From: Streptomyces coryli
GTDB lineage: Bacteria; Actinomycetota; Actinomycetes; Streptomycetales; Streptomycetaceae
Direction of reading: 5' to 3'
Length of the DNA: 54,381 nucleotides
Assembly: GCF_011044975.1 (NCBI RefSeq)
Contig: NZ_JAAKZV010000024.1
Span: 1-54,381 of the forward strand
The notes beneath the pieces were generated by a model. That model made no database searches, was not told where the DNA came from, and worked only from the letters and a program-made list of their open reading frames with translations. Numbering within the stretch: position 1 is the first letter of the stretch; each line of letters begins with the position of its first letter. Shown one piece after another: positions 7,522 to 16,027 of the stretch. Both the position numbers and the translations under genes were made by a program.

Positions 7522-9737
7522 CCCTCCAGGCCGAGCTCGCGGAGGATCGTCAGTGAGTCCTGGCGGCAGCGCTCGCCCTCGGTGGAGCGCCCGGTGCCGC
7601 CGTACGCCCGCGCCAGGGTCCGCAGCGCCACCGCCTCGCCCAGGCGGTCGCCGCCGGCCCGGCTGGCCGCGAGCGCGCGCTCGGCGCACAGCTCCAACTC
7701 GCCGAACTGCGCCCGGGCTTCCAGACCCGGGGTCAGCGCCGCGGTGAGCTCCCAGGCGGCGCCTGCCATGCCGAGGGCGGCGGCGTGGCCGACGAGCGCG
7801 GTCAGTACCGGCCATTCGGCGTCCAGCCAGGCCCGCGGTCCTGACCCGAGCACGGCGGGCATTGGCCAGGTCGGGCCGGTGCCCTGGAAGGCGGTGCGGT
7901 CGACGTGGCCGGTGGCCTCGGCGGTCCTGCGGGTCAGCCAGAGCGCCGCGGCGAAGAGCCGGCCGAGCGCCTCCCGCCGCTCCGCCGCCGGGAGCGCACC
8001 GGCCCGCTCCCGGGCGTAGAGCCGCACCAGGTCGTGGCAGCGGTACCGGCTCTGGCCCGCGCCGTCCCGGCTCGCGACCTCCACGAGCCGGGCGTCGGCG
8101 AGCCGGTCGAGCACCTCCTCCGCGCCGCTGGGCAGGGTGCCGAGCAGCGCGGCCACCGGCCACGGCGCGAAGTCCGGGGTGTGCAGCAGCCCGAGGAGGG
8201 TGAAGGCGCGGGCGGCGGCCGGGTCGAGGAAGCGGTGCCCGAGCCGGACGGAAGCGCGCACCTCCAGGTCGCCGTGGGCGAGTTCGTCGAGCCGGTGCCG
8301 CTCGTCGGCCATCCGCTCGGCCAGGTCCCGTACCGTCCAGTGCGGGCGGACGACGAGCCGCGCGGCGGCGATCCGCAGCGCCAGCGGCAGGTGGCCGCAG
8401 TGTGCGGCCAGCCGCCCTGCGAACTCCGGCTCGGCCGTGACCCGGTCGTCGCCGACCAGGCCGCTCAGGAACGCCACCGCCTCCCGCCCGTCCAGCGTCG
8501 CCAGGTCCAGCGGCCGCGCGCCCGGCAGCGCCAGCCGCCGCCGGCTGGTCACCAGCACCCCGCAGCCGGGGCCGCCGGGCAGCAGCTCGTCGGCCTGGCT
8601 CTCGGTGGCGGCGTTGTCGAGGACGACGAGGACCCGGCGGCGGGCGAGCACGGCGCGGTAGAGCTCCTGCCGCTCCTCCGGGTCCTCGGGTACGGCGCCG
8701 GGCTGCACGCCGAGGTAGCGCAGGAACCGGCCGAGCACCGCGGCCGGTTCGGCGGGGGCGGGCCCGCAGCCGCGCAGGTTCACGAAGAGCTGCCCGTCGG
8801 GATACGCGTCCCGCAGCAGATGCGCGGCGTGCACGGCGAGAGTGGTCTTGCCGACGCCGGCCGGCCCCGACACGACGACGCTGCGCGGGGCGGCGGGCTC
8901 CGCGCGCAGCCGCCGCACCACCTCGGCGAGCTGGTCCCTGCGGCCGGTGAAGTCCCCGATATCGGCGGGCAGTTGCGTGCAGCCGATCAGCGGCGGCGGC
9001 ATCGCGGCCCCGGGTACGGGCGGCGCCCCGGAGGCCCCGGCCAGCACCTCCCGGTGCACCCGCTGCAGCTCCTCCCCCGGCTCCACCCCGAGCTCCTCGA
9101 CCAGCTGCAGCCGCCCGTCGCGGAAGACCGTGAGGGCCTCCGCCCGCCGCCCGCAGCGGTGCAGCGCCACCATCAGCTGCGCCCGGGTGCGCTCGCGCAG
9201 CGGCTGCGCGGCGAGCAGCCCGGACAGCTCGGCGACCAGCTCGGCGTGCCGGCCGAGCGTCAACTCGGCGTCCACGCACAGCTCCAGCGCCGCCAGCCGC
9301 CGCTCCTCGAGCTCGGCCGCCTCCGCCTCCAGCCCGCGTACGTCCGCCAGTGCAGGGCCGCGCCACAGCCCGAGCCCCTCCCGCAGCCGGACCGCGGCCT
9401 GCTCCGGCGCCGCGCCGCGGGCGGCGGCGAGATGCGCCTCGAAGTCCGCCGCGTCGACGCGGGCGGCATCGGGCCGCAGCAGGTAGCCGGGTTTCCGGGT
9501 CACGACCGCGGCGCCCAGCGCCTGCCGCAGCCGGTGCACATGCCAGCGCAGCGTGGTCCCGGCGCAGTCCGCCGGGGACTCGCCCCACAGCAGGTGGATG
9601 AGGCGCGCCGCGGAGACCACCCGGCCAGGCCGCAGCGCCAGCGCGGCCAGGACGCTCCGCTGCTGCTCGCCGCCGAGCCCGGCATCTCCCCCGTCGCGCC
9701 GGACCTCGACCGGCCCCAGGAGCCGTATATCCAGCAC
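7452..9737 (-). CDS. SARP/AfsR-like regulator (wHTH-BTAD-NB-ARC)
   Basis: A 761-residue transcription activator of the AfsR kind. An OmpR-type winged helix spans about residues 1-95 ([25 protein letters not shown]). A BTAD domain follows to about 240 ([34 protein letters not shown]). The NB-ARC ATPase has P-loop [19 protein letters not shown] and Walker [13 protein letters not shown]. The TPR region typical of AfsR is short and ends in low-complexity residues read from DNA antisense to the ABC ATPase gene. The start is GTG. Such regulators often act on antibiotic or nutrient genes; none is obvious beside it. Confidence 0.92.
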   Translation of the reverse strand: MLDIRLLGPVEVRRDGGDAGLGGEQQRSVLAALALRPGRVVSAARLIHLLWGESPADCAGTTLRWHVHRLRQALGAAVVTRKPGYLLRPDAARVDAADFEAHLAAARGAAPEQAAVRLREGLGLWRGPALADVRGLEAEAAELEERRLAALELCVDAELTLGRHAELVAELSGLLAAQPLRERTRAQLMVALHRCGRRAEALTVFRDGRLQLVEELGVEPGEELQRVHREVLAGASGAPPVPGAAMPPPLIGCTQLPADIGDFTGRRDQLAEVVRRLRAEPAAPRSVVVSGPAGVGKTTLAVHAAHLLRDAYPDGQLFVNLRGCGPAPAEPAAVLGRFLRYLGVQPGAVPEDPEERQELYRAVLARRRVLVVLDNAATESQADELLPGGPGCGVLVTSRRRLALPGARPLDLATLDGREAVAFLSGLVGDDRVTAEPEFAGRLAAHCGHLPLALRIAAARLVVRPHWTVRDLAERMADERHRLDELAHGDLEVRASVRLGHRFLDPAAARAFTLLGLLHTPDFAPWPVAALLGTLPSGAEEVLDRLADARLVEVASRDGAGQSRYRCHDLVRLYARERAGALPAAERREALGRLFAAALWLTRRTAEATGHVDRTAFQGTGPTWPMPAVLGSGPRAWLDAEWPVLTALVGHAAALGMAGAAWELTAALTPGLEARAQFGELELCAERALAASRAGGDRLGEAVALRTLARAYGGTGRSTEGERCRQDSLTILRELGLEGQPTSFTSAAAGSSTRARNSRVR

Positions 9738-9830
9738 GTCTCAGGACGCTAGGGGCTCAGCCCCGGCCGGGCCATAACATTCGACAGGGATCGAAAGCCC
9801 CCTGCGCACTCGCATTCCGGGGGCGTCCCC

Positions 9831-10646
9831 TCATCCCGGCCGCCGCCCCCATCCCCCGATCATCGCCATCGACAGATCCCGGGTGTCCGGTTCACCGAGA
9901 TACTCCAGCGCCCGGTCCACGGTCTCGTCCCGCACGTCCGTATGCGCGCTGATCGCCGCCCGGCATTCCCGGAACGTCAGCCCCCAGAACACCCCGAGCG
10001 GCGACGCCGCCGACACCACCGGCAGCTCCGCCGCCATCCCCAGCACCCGCAGCCCGCGCCGCGCCAGCGCGGCCGGATACTGCCGGCCCCACTGCCCGTC
10101 GGTGCCGATGGTGGCGGCCAGCGCCTGCCACATGCCGGTCATGGTGCGCCGGAAGGCGTGGTCGGGCGACGACTGCGAGGCGAGGTCCGCGGCATCGCTG
10201 ACCAGCAGGAAGCCGCCGGGCCGCAGATACGACACCAGCCGGTCGAGCAGCTCCTCGCGCTCCCGCAGGTGCATCAGCACGAAGCGGGCGTGCACCAGGT
10301 CGTAACCGCCGGGCAGGGGCGGGTCCTCGACGGTGAGGTCGGCCTGGACCACCCGCAGCCGGGGATGGCTGATCCGCTCCAGGAACCGGGTGTCGCGGTC
10401 CACCGCCACCACCTCGCCGTCCTCCCCGACCTGCCCGGCCAGCCACCGGGTCAGGCTGCCGGGCCCGGCCCCGACATCGAGGCACCGCCACCCGTGCCCG
10501 ACCCCGAGCGCGGCCAGCCACCGCCGGCTGGCCGGGTCGAACGCCGCGGCCAGCGCCTCCAGCCGGGCGAGCTCACCGGCGGTCCCGCCGTGGAAGATCC
10601 GGTCCCCGTAGTGCTCCCGCGCCTGATGATCCTGTCCCGCACGCAT
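9831..10646 (-). CDS. class I SAM-dependent methyltransferase
   Basis: A 271-residue Rossmann-fold methyltransferase. Motif I is CLDVGAGPGSLTRWLA near residue 55, the acidic loop is VVAVDRDTRFLE, and the later motifs are DLVHARFVLMHL and LRPGGFLLVSD. The family includes small-molecule and polyketide-type methyltransferases; the substrate is not evident. It is co-directional with the SARP-like gene downstream. A short GGGGCT/AGCCCC hairpin at 9752-9764 lies between the two and could be a weak terminator or a leader element. Confidence 0.9.
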   Translation of the reverse strand: MRAGQDHQAREHYGDRIFHGGTAGELARLEALAAAFDPASRRWLAALGVGHGWRCLDVGAGPGSLTRWLAGQVGEDGEVVAVDRDTRFLERISHPRLRVVQADLTVEDPPLPGGYDLVHARFVLMHLREREELLDRLVSYLRPGGFLLVSDAADLASQSSPDHAFRRTMTGMWQALAATIGTDGQWGRQYPAALARRGLRVLGMAAELPVVSAASPLGVFWGLTFRECRAAISAHTDVRDETVDRALEYLGEPDTRDLSMAMIGGWGRRPG

Positions 10647-10734
10647 CCGCGTCCCCCTTCACCCGAGCCTGGCGCCGCCAGGCTGCCGGGGCGGGTTTGG
10701 CGAGGCGTTGGTGCGGCGTTGGTACGGGCGCCGG

Positions 10735-11322
10735 TCAGGCCGCGGCGGGCGGCTTCACCCCGCGTACGTAGTGCAGGAACGGCCGCACGCCGCCCTCCGT
10801 GAGCTCCGCGAAGCCCGCGGTCTCGACGTACTGCCGGTGCGGCCGGAAGTCGGCGATCAGGACGCGGCCGCCGGGCCGCAGCACGCGGTACATCTCCGCC
10901 ACCGCCCGCTCCCGCTTGTCCTCCGGGATGTGATGCACGGCGAGGCTGGTGACGACGGCGTCGAAGGAGTCGTCGGCGAGGTCGAGGTCCTCGCCGAGCC
11001 CTTTGCGGAAAGTGCAGTTGGGCTCCTTCGTGTGCCGGGCGGCGTAACGCGTCATCTCCTCCGAGGGATCGATGCCGACCGCCGCGCCCCGCGGCCCCGC
11101 GGACCGCGCGGCCAGCCGGGTCAGATAGCCGGGGCCGCAGCCGATGTCCAGCACCCGGTCGCCGGCCCCGACCCCGGCGAGGGCGACGAGCTGCCCGTAC
11201 AACCGCCGCCTGCGGCCCAGGAAGAGGACCTTGCTGAGGACTTCGTACGCCCCCGGGTGACCGAGCGCACCGGGCGCCTCCGGGTCGGCCTTGCCGCGTA
11301 ATGGCATGCGTCCATGTGGCAT
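10735..11322 (-). CDS. class I SAM-dependent methyltransferase, TetR-linked
   Basis: A 195-residue methyltransferase with motif I VLDIGCGPGYLTRLAA, then VGIDPSEEMTRYAA, DSFDAVVTSLAVHHIPED and MYRVLRPGGRVLIADF, all typical of the Methyltransf_11 group. The ATG has an AAGGAG ribosome site. Only 12 bp separate the start from a strong palindromic operator, and a TetR gene is divergent to it. The TetR protein very likely represses this gene. The substrate is unknown; detoxification of a small molecule sensed by the TetR protein is a fair guess. Confidence 0.9.
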   Translation of the reverse strand: MPHGRMPLRGKADPEAPGALGHPGAYEVLSKVLFLGRRRRLYGQLVALAGVGAGDRVLDIGCGPGYLTRLAARSAGPRGAAVGIDPSEEMTRYAARHTKEPNCTFRKGLGEDLDLADDSFDAVVTSLAVHHIPEDKRERAVAEMYRVLRPGGRVLIADFRPHRQYVETAGFAELTEGGVRPFLHYVRGVKPPAAA

Positions 11323-11334
11323 CTTCGGCTCCTT

Positions 11335-11352
11335 ACTTAGTCACGACTAAGT
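11335..11352. promoter_or_regulatory. TetR-type operator 1
   Basis: ACTTAGTCACGACTAAGT is a perfect inverted repeat with 8-bp arms and a 2-bp centre. It lies between the methyltransferase start (11322) and the TetR gene. AT-rich, perfectly symmetric sites of this size stand out in this GC-rich DNA. The position just upstream of the methyltransferase ribosome site fits direct repression. Confidence 0.8.
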
Positions 11353-11364
11353 CCATGCCTCCGA

Positions 11365-11382
11365 GCTTAGCCGCGACTAAGT
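11365..11382. promoter_or_regulatory. TetR-type operator 2
   Basis: GCTTAGCCGCGACTAAGT matches operator 1 with the same 8-2-8 layout; its right arm is identical and its left arm has two changes. It lies exactly 30 bp from operator 1, so two dimers could bind on nearly the same face of the helix. It is nearer the TetR start and probably gives autoregulation. Confidence 0.75.
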
Positions 11383-11414
11383 ACGCGGACAACATCCCGG
11401 CTAGCCTGGGATAT

Positions 11415-12035
11415 GTGAGCCAGTCCCCCACCACCCGCCGCGCCCGCATGACCGCGCCGGAGCGCCGCGCCTCGATCCTCGCGGCCGCCACCGAGGCCTT
11501 CGCCGCCCGCGGTTACCAGCGCACCAAGGTCGCGGAGATAGCGCGACAGGTCGGCGTCAGCGAGCCGGTGGTGTTCCAGAACTTCGGCACGAAGGCGGCC
11601 CTCTTCGGCGAGGTGCTGCAGCACGCCGCCACCACCGTCGGCGACCAGTTGCGCCGCACCGCGGAGGACGGCCGCCCGGTGCCGGACGTCCTCGCCCACT
11701 GGCTCGCCCCCGCCCACTTCGACCGGCTGCACGCGCGGGGCGCGCTCGGCGCCCTGTTCGCCGACGCGGTGGCGCACGGCGCGGAGGGCCCGACGGGTGA
11801 CGCCACCCACCGGGCCCTGCACACGGTCGCCGCCGCCTTCGCCGACGTCCTGCGGCGCGGGCAGGAGGCGGGCAGCATCAGGGCCGACCTCGAACCCGAG
11901 GCCGGCGCCTGGTGGTTCATCTCCCAGCTGCACGCGCACGGTTTCCGCAGCGCGACGATGCCGGGCCGGGAGGCACTGGAGCCGTCGCTCCAGCGCCTGA
12001 CCCTGGACGCGCTGCGGCCGCCGCCGGTCAGCTGA
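11415..12035 (+). CDS. TetR-family transcriptional regulator
   Basis: A 206-residue TetR repressor. The helix-turn-helix is VAEIARQVGVSEPVVFQNF at about residues 36-54, preceded by the usual ILAAATEAFAARGYQRTK helix. The C-terminal ligand domain has no assignable specificity. GTG at 11415 is chosen (VSQSPTTRRARM...); an internal ATG at MTAPERR is an alternative. The two palindromes upstream are its likely operators. The 3' end overlaps the convergent ThuA gene by 8 bp. Confidence 0.92.
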   Translation: MSQSPTTRRARMTAPERRASILAAATEAFAARGYQRTKVAEIARQVGVSEPVVFQNFGTKAALFGEVLQHAATTVGDQLRRTAEDGRPVPDVLAHWLAPAHFDRLHARGALGALFADAVAHGAEGPTGDATHRALHTVAAAFADVLRRGQEAGSIRADLEPEAGAWWFISQLHAHGFRSATMPGREALEPSLQRLTLDALRPPPVS

Positions 12036-15000
12036 GGGTCATCGCGTCCACGTCGAAGGAGTTGTTCTGCGGCGTGGTGAATCTCAGGTAGAGCTTCTTC
12101 ACCCCCTCCCTGGCTGCGAGGTCGACCGCCGGAGTCTCCTGGTACGTGTCCCAGCCGCCGGTGTTCGGCACCGGGGTAGTCGCCAGGACCGGCCCGTCCG
12201 GCGCGTTCGCCCGGAGCTCGATCGCCCCGTTTCCGACCGGGGAGGACAGCTTGTAGCTGACCTTCGCCATGCCCTCCGTCGACATCGGCGCGAAGGCGAT
12301 CCAGTCGCCGTCGCTGATGTCGCCGATGCGCTTGCCGTTCTCCGCGCCCGCCTGGGAGACGATGCGGGTGCCGGACTGGTCGTCGCGGTACTCGGCCTGC
12401 TTGTGCTTGGGCTGCAGCACCGCCTTCCCGTAACCGGTCAGCTTGCTGACGCCCTCGCCCCCGCCGCCGTCCGTGTAGCGGGCGTTGAGGACATAGGTCA
12501 GGTCCGCGCCCTCCGGGTGGCCGCCCAGATCGCCCGTGTCGACCGTGCCCTCACACCCCGGCAGGTCGGTGGTCGGGTGCTCGTGGTCGTCATGGCCGAG
12601 GGCCGGGTTGACGAGGACCTTGGAGCAGTCGACCGTGCCGTCCTCCGGATCCGTCACCGTCACCTTGTACGGGACCTTGTCGCCGAAGGTGATCGCCTTG
12701 CCGTCGACCGGGGTCTCGATGGTCACCTTCGGGGCGATGTTGCCCGCCGTGATGGGCACGTTGGCGAAGCCGGACTTGCCGCTGGAGTCGGTGACCTTCA
12801 GCTGGGCGGTGAAGTCGCCCTTCGTCTCGTACGTGTGGCTGGGGTTGGCCTCGGTCGAGTCGAAGGTGCCGTTCCCGTCGAAGTCCCACTCGTATGTGAG
12901 CGAGTCGCCATCCGGGTCCGACGTCCCCTCGCTGGAGAAGTCCACCTTCAGCGGCACCGGGCCGTTGGTCGCCGACGCCGTGGCCTTCACCACCGGGGTG
13001 CGCTTCCCCTGCGCGTAGTCGATCCGGTAGAGGCCGGAGTCGCTGTTCCCGCCGCCGAATTCGCTGCCCCACTCCAGGACGTACATCGAGCCGTCGGGCC
13101 CGAAGGTCATGTCCATCGGCTTGTTGAACTTCACCGAGTCCATGAAGTCATTGATCTTCAGCAGCTTCTCGTCCTTGTCGAAGCGCATCTCCTTCACATA
13201 GTTCCTGGACCACTCGTAGAAGAAGTTCGCGCCGTCGAAGTACGCCGGGAACTTGGTCTCCGACTTGTTGTCCGGGTCGAAGTTGTAGACGGGGCCGCTC
13301 ATCGGCGCCGAGCCGCCCTCCCCCATCTCGGGGAACTTCTCCGACGTGCCGTAGCCGTACCAGACCTCGGGCAGCTCGATCTTCGGCAGCTCCTTCAGAC
13401 CGGTGTTGTTCGGCGACGGGTTGGTGGGACTGGCGCAGTCGAACTTCGCGCCGATCTCGCCCGTGTCGGGGTTGAAGGGCGCGTACGGCTGGTTGTCGCC
13501 GTGGCAGAACGGCCAGCCGTAGTTGCCCGCCTTCTTGATGACGTTGTACTCGACCAGACCCTCGGGCCCCCGGTCGGTCGCCGGGGCGCCGCGGTCGGGC
13601 CCGTAGTCGGAGGCGTGCACGTACCCGGTCTTCGGGTCGACCGTGAAGCGGAACGGGTTGCGGAAGCCCATCGCGTAGATCTCGGGCCGGGTCTTGTCCG
13701 TGCCCGCGCTGAAGAGGTTGCCGTCCGGGACGGAGTAACCGCCCTCGTCCTTGGGCTTGATACGCAGGATCTTGCCGCGCAGATCGTTGGTGTTGCCCGC
13801 GGTACGGGCGGCGTCCAGCATCTGCTTGCCCTCGCGCCAGTCGAGCGGCGCGTAGCCCTGCCAGTTGGGGTCGAGGTTCGGCGGCACGTCGTCGCCCGTG
13901 CCCAGGTAGAGGGTGCGGTTCGGGCCGAACTCCACCGAGCCGCCGGTGTGGCCCGGCTCGGGGAAGGTGCGGTCGCGGTAGGCCGGGACGTCGAGGAGCT
14001 TCTTCTCGCTGGCGGTGTCCAGCTTGCCGTCCTTGATGGTGAAGCGGGACAGCCGGTTCACGTCCTCGGTGCTTCCGGCGGGGGCGTAATAGAGGTAGAT
14101 CCAGTTGTTCTCCGCGAAGTCCGGATCGAGCTCCATGCCGACCAGGCCGTCCTCGCCGCCCGTATAGACGTCGAGCTTGCCGGCGGTCGTGGTCTGGTGC
14201 GTGGCCGGGTCGAAGATCTGCACCTCGCCGGCGCGCTGGACGTAGTAGACCTTGCCGTCGGCGGCGACGTCGAGCTCCATCGGGTCGGCGGTGTCGTCGT
14301 CGAGGGCGACCTTCTCGTAGCCGTTCCAGACGGTGCCGCCGCAGTCGCCGGGGGCGGCGCCCGCCGCCCACTTGATGCCGCCGACGACGTGGTCGCGGAA
14401 GTACTCCTCGGTGTACGAGGCCTTGTCGTGGCCCATCGCGGTGGCCCAGACCTTGCCGCCCGCGGCGTTGCGGCACCAGGAGATCGGGTGGTCGGCGCCC
14501 ATGGCGTCGCCGCCCGGGTCGTAGGTGGTCTCGTCGGCGGTGGCGAGGACGTGCACCTTGCCGCGCGGATTCTCGTCGAAGTTGTACCACTCCTCCGGGC
14601 GCTCCCAGCGCTCCGGCAGCCCCTTGGTGGAGGGGTGGTCGTGGTCGGCGACCTTGGCGGTGCCCTGCAGCACGCCCGGGGAGTGGGAGGGCATGTGGGC
14701 GCCGCCGTTGATGGTGTCGTCCCACCATGGGAATTCCGCCTCGATGCCCATGTCGAGGGTGTTGTGGACGGCGACGACGCCCTTGCCGCTGCCGACGTAG
14801 TCCTGCATGGCCTTGCGCTGGGCGTCGGTGTCCCAGACCATGCCGGAGTTCTGCAGCATGATGATGACGTCGTACTGGGCGAGTTCGGCGTCGTTGAAGA
14901 CGGTCGGGTCGTCGGTCTGGACGAGCTCGAAGTCGTTCTCCGCCGCCTCCTCCTTCATCATCTGGATGCCGGCCGGGATCGAGTCGTGGACGTAGCCGAC

Positions 15001-15132
15001 GGCCCTGGTGAAGAGCAGGGCCTTGAACTCCGCCTTGGGGGCGGCGTTGGCGGGGAGTGCGGTGAGCGCGAGCAGCAGCGCGGCTGCGAGCGCGGTGAGG
15101 GATCTCAGTAAGACGCGGACATGACAATGCAT
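12028..15132 (-). CDS. secreted ThuA / PQQ-type sugar dehydrogenase / PKD / CBM6-like protein
   Basis: A 1034-residue secreted multidomain protein. A signal peptide covers about residues 1-30. A ThuA domain follows at about 36-265 (LLFTRAVGYVHDSIPAG, VHNTLDMG, WATAMGHDKASYTEEYFRDH). A GSDH-type beta-propeller spans about 275-705, with FPEPGHTGGSVEFGPNRTLY, LRGKILRIKPKDEGG, GFRNPFRFTVDP and NYGWPFC as in soluble PQQ glucose dehydrogenases. A PKD domain (about 712-795: DPDGDSLTYEWDFDGNGTF), an Ig-like stretch and a CBM6-like module (about 905-1034) complete it. It is the last gene of the ABC operon, 40 bases after the isomerase, with a GAGAGGA ribosome site. It probably oxidises or binds a sugar outside the cell. 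PQQ use is inferred from the fold, not shown. Confidence 0.9.
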   Translation of the reverse strand: MHCHVRVLLRSLTALAAALLLALTALPANAAPKAEFKALLFTRAVGYVHDSIPAGIQMMKEEAAENDFELVQTDDPTVFNDAELAQYDVIIMLQNSGMVWDTDAQRKAMQDYVGSGKGVVAVHNTLDMGIEAEFPWWDDTINGGAHMPSHSPGVLQGTAKVADHDHPSTKGLPERWERPEEWYNFDENPRGKVHVLATADETTYDPGGDAMGADHPISWCRNAAGGKVWATAMGHDKASYTEEYFRDHVVGGIKWAAGAAPGDCGGTVWNGYEKVALDDDTADPMELDVAADGKVYYVQRAGEVQIFDPATHQTTTAGKLDVYTGGEDGLVGMELDPDFAENNWIYLYYAPAGSTEDVNRLSRFTIKDGKLDTASEKKLLDVPAYRDRTFPEPGHTGGSVEFGPNRTLYLGTGDDVPPNLDPNWQGYAPLDWREGKQMLDAARTAGNTNDLRGKILRIKPKDEGGYSVPDGNLFSAGTDKTRPEIYAMGFRNPFRFTVDPKTGYVHASDYGPDRGAPATDRGPEGLVEYNVIKKAGNYGWPFCHGDNQPYAPFNPDTGEIGAKFDCASPTNPSPNNTGLKELPKIELPEVWYGYGTSEKFPEMGEGGSAPMSGPVYNFDPDNKSETKFPAYFDGANFFYEWSRNYVKEMRFDKDEKLLKINDFMDSVKFNKPMDMTFGPDGSMYVLEWGSEFGGGNSDSGLYRIDYAQGKRTPVVKATASATNGPVPLKVDFSSEGTSDPDGDSLTYEWDFDGNGTFDSTEANPSHTYETKGDFTAQLKVTDSSGKSGFANVPITAGNIAPKVTIETPVDGKAITFGDKVPYKVTVTDPEDGTVDCSKVLVNPALGHDDHEHPTTDLPGCEGTVDTGDLGGHPEGADLTYVLNARYTDGGGGEGVSKLTGYGKAVLQPKHKQAEYRDDQSGTRIVSQAGAENGKRIGDISDGDWIAFAPMSTEGMAKVSYKLSSPVGNGAIELRANAPDGPVLATTPVPNTGGWDTYQETPAVDLAAREGVKKLYLRFTTPQNNSFDVDAMTLS

Positions 15133-15172
15133 TCAGCGGTCCTCTCCGGTGCATACGTGCCGGTTGTGTACG

Positions 15173-16027
15173 TCAGTTGAGCCCGCGCAGGAAGGCGAGG
15201 CCTTCCGTGGCGATGGCGTCCTGCGATGCGGCGAGCGGCCGCCAGACGGAGGCGGCGACCGCGATGGTGGCGTTGTGGGCGGTGAACGACTCGATGCAGA
15301 GCGGGCCTTCGTAACCGGCCTCGCCCAGCGCCCCGACGAAGCCGGGCCAGTCGAGGTGATCGGCGCCGGGCGTGCCGCGGTCGTTCGCGCACACCTGGAC
15401 GTGTGCGATACGGCCCGCTGCCGCCCGCACCGCGTCCGGCAGCGAGCGTTCCTCGATGTTCTGGTGGTACGTGTCGAGGGCGATGCCGACGGTGTCGGAA
15501 GGCAGTCCCTCCATCGCGGTCAGCGTCTGCTCGACCGTGTTGAACAGGCTGGTCTCATAGCGGTTCAGCGGCTCCACCGCGATCCGCACCCCGGCCGCGG
15601 CGGCGTGCGCCGCGACCGGCGCGAGGTGCTCGCGCCACTCGGCGTACGCCGCCGCCCGCTCGCCGCCGGCCATCCGCCAGGTACGGCCGACGGCGGCGTA
15701 GACGGGCCCGGCGACCGCCGGGGCGCCGAGCTCGGCGGCCGCGTCCACGCACCGGCGCAGGTAGTCCTGCGTGGTACGGACCGCGGCCGGCTCGGCGCGT
15801 ACGAGATCACGGCCCGGGCCCAGCACCGCGATCACGGCCGCGGGCGCGAGGCCGTTGGTGTCGAGCAGCCGCGCGGCCGCCTTCGGCTCCCAGTCGCCCG
15901 GGTCCTCCAGCGGCAGCTCCGCGCAGTCGAAGCCCCAGCCGGCCAGCCGCGGCAGCACCTCGGCCAGGGCCTGCTCGGTGACCGGGGAGTGCCAGATCCA
16001 GGGATTGGCGCCGATGGCGAACGTCAT
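15173..16027 (-). CDS. TIM-barrel sugar (phosphate) isomerase/epimerase
   Basis: A 284-residue xylose-isomerase-like TIM barrel (AP_endonuc_2 family). The four metal ligands of this family can be placed in EPLNRYET (Glu), ALDTYHQNIEE (Asp), AHVQVCANDRGTPG (His) and LCIESF (Glu), as in D-tagatose 3-epimerase and hydroxypyruvate isomerase. It likely epimerises or isomerises a keto sugar taken in by the adjacent transporter. The ATG at 16027 overlaps the stop of the binding-protein gene (ATGA). The exact substrate is open. Confidence 0.9.
   Translation of the reverse strand: MTFAIGANPWIWHSPVTEQALAEVLPRLAGWGFDCAELPLEDPGDWEPKAAARLLDTNGLAPAAVIAVLGPGRDLVRAEPAAVRTTQDYLRRCVDAAAELGAPAVAGPVYAAVGRTWRMAGGERAAAYAEWREHLAPVAAHAAAAGVRIAVEPLNRYETSLFNTVEQTLTAMEGLPSDTVGIALDTYHQNIEERSLPDAVRAAAGRIAHVQVCANDRGTPGADHLDWPGFVGALGEAGYEGPLCIESFTAHNATIAVAASVWRPLAASQDAIATEGLAFLRGLN

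Noticed and set aside
6667-9588. Minus-strand open frame of about 970 codons across the ABC ATPase and SARP genes
   Set aside because: The translation is Arg/Ala/Gly-rich and overlaps two well-supported genes in other frames; no domain is visible.
9752-9764. GGGGCT/AGCCCC hairpin upstream of the SARP-like gene
   Set aside because: The stem is only 6 bp with one loop base and common in GC-rich gaps; not listed as a terminator.
10704-10723. Tandem GGCGTTGGT repeat between the two methyltransferase genes
   Set aside because: Only two short copies, with no palindrome or known site; likely chance.
12403-15111. Plus-strand open frame of about 900 codons opposite the ThuA gene
   Set aside because: It is antisense to a protein with clear signal peptide and domains; its translation is Val/Arg/Leu-rich low complexity without motifs, as expected from GC-rich shadow frames.
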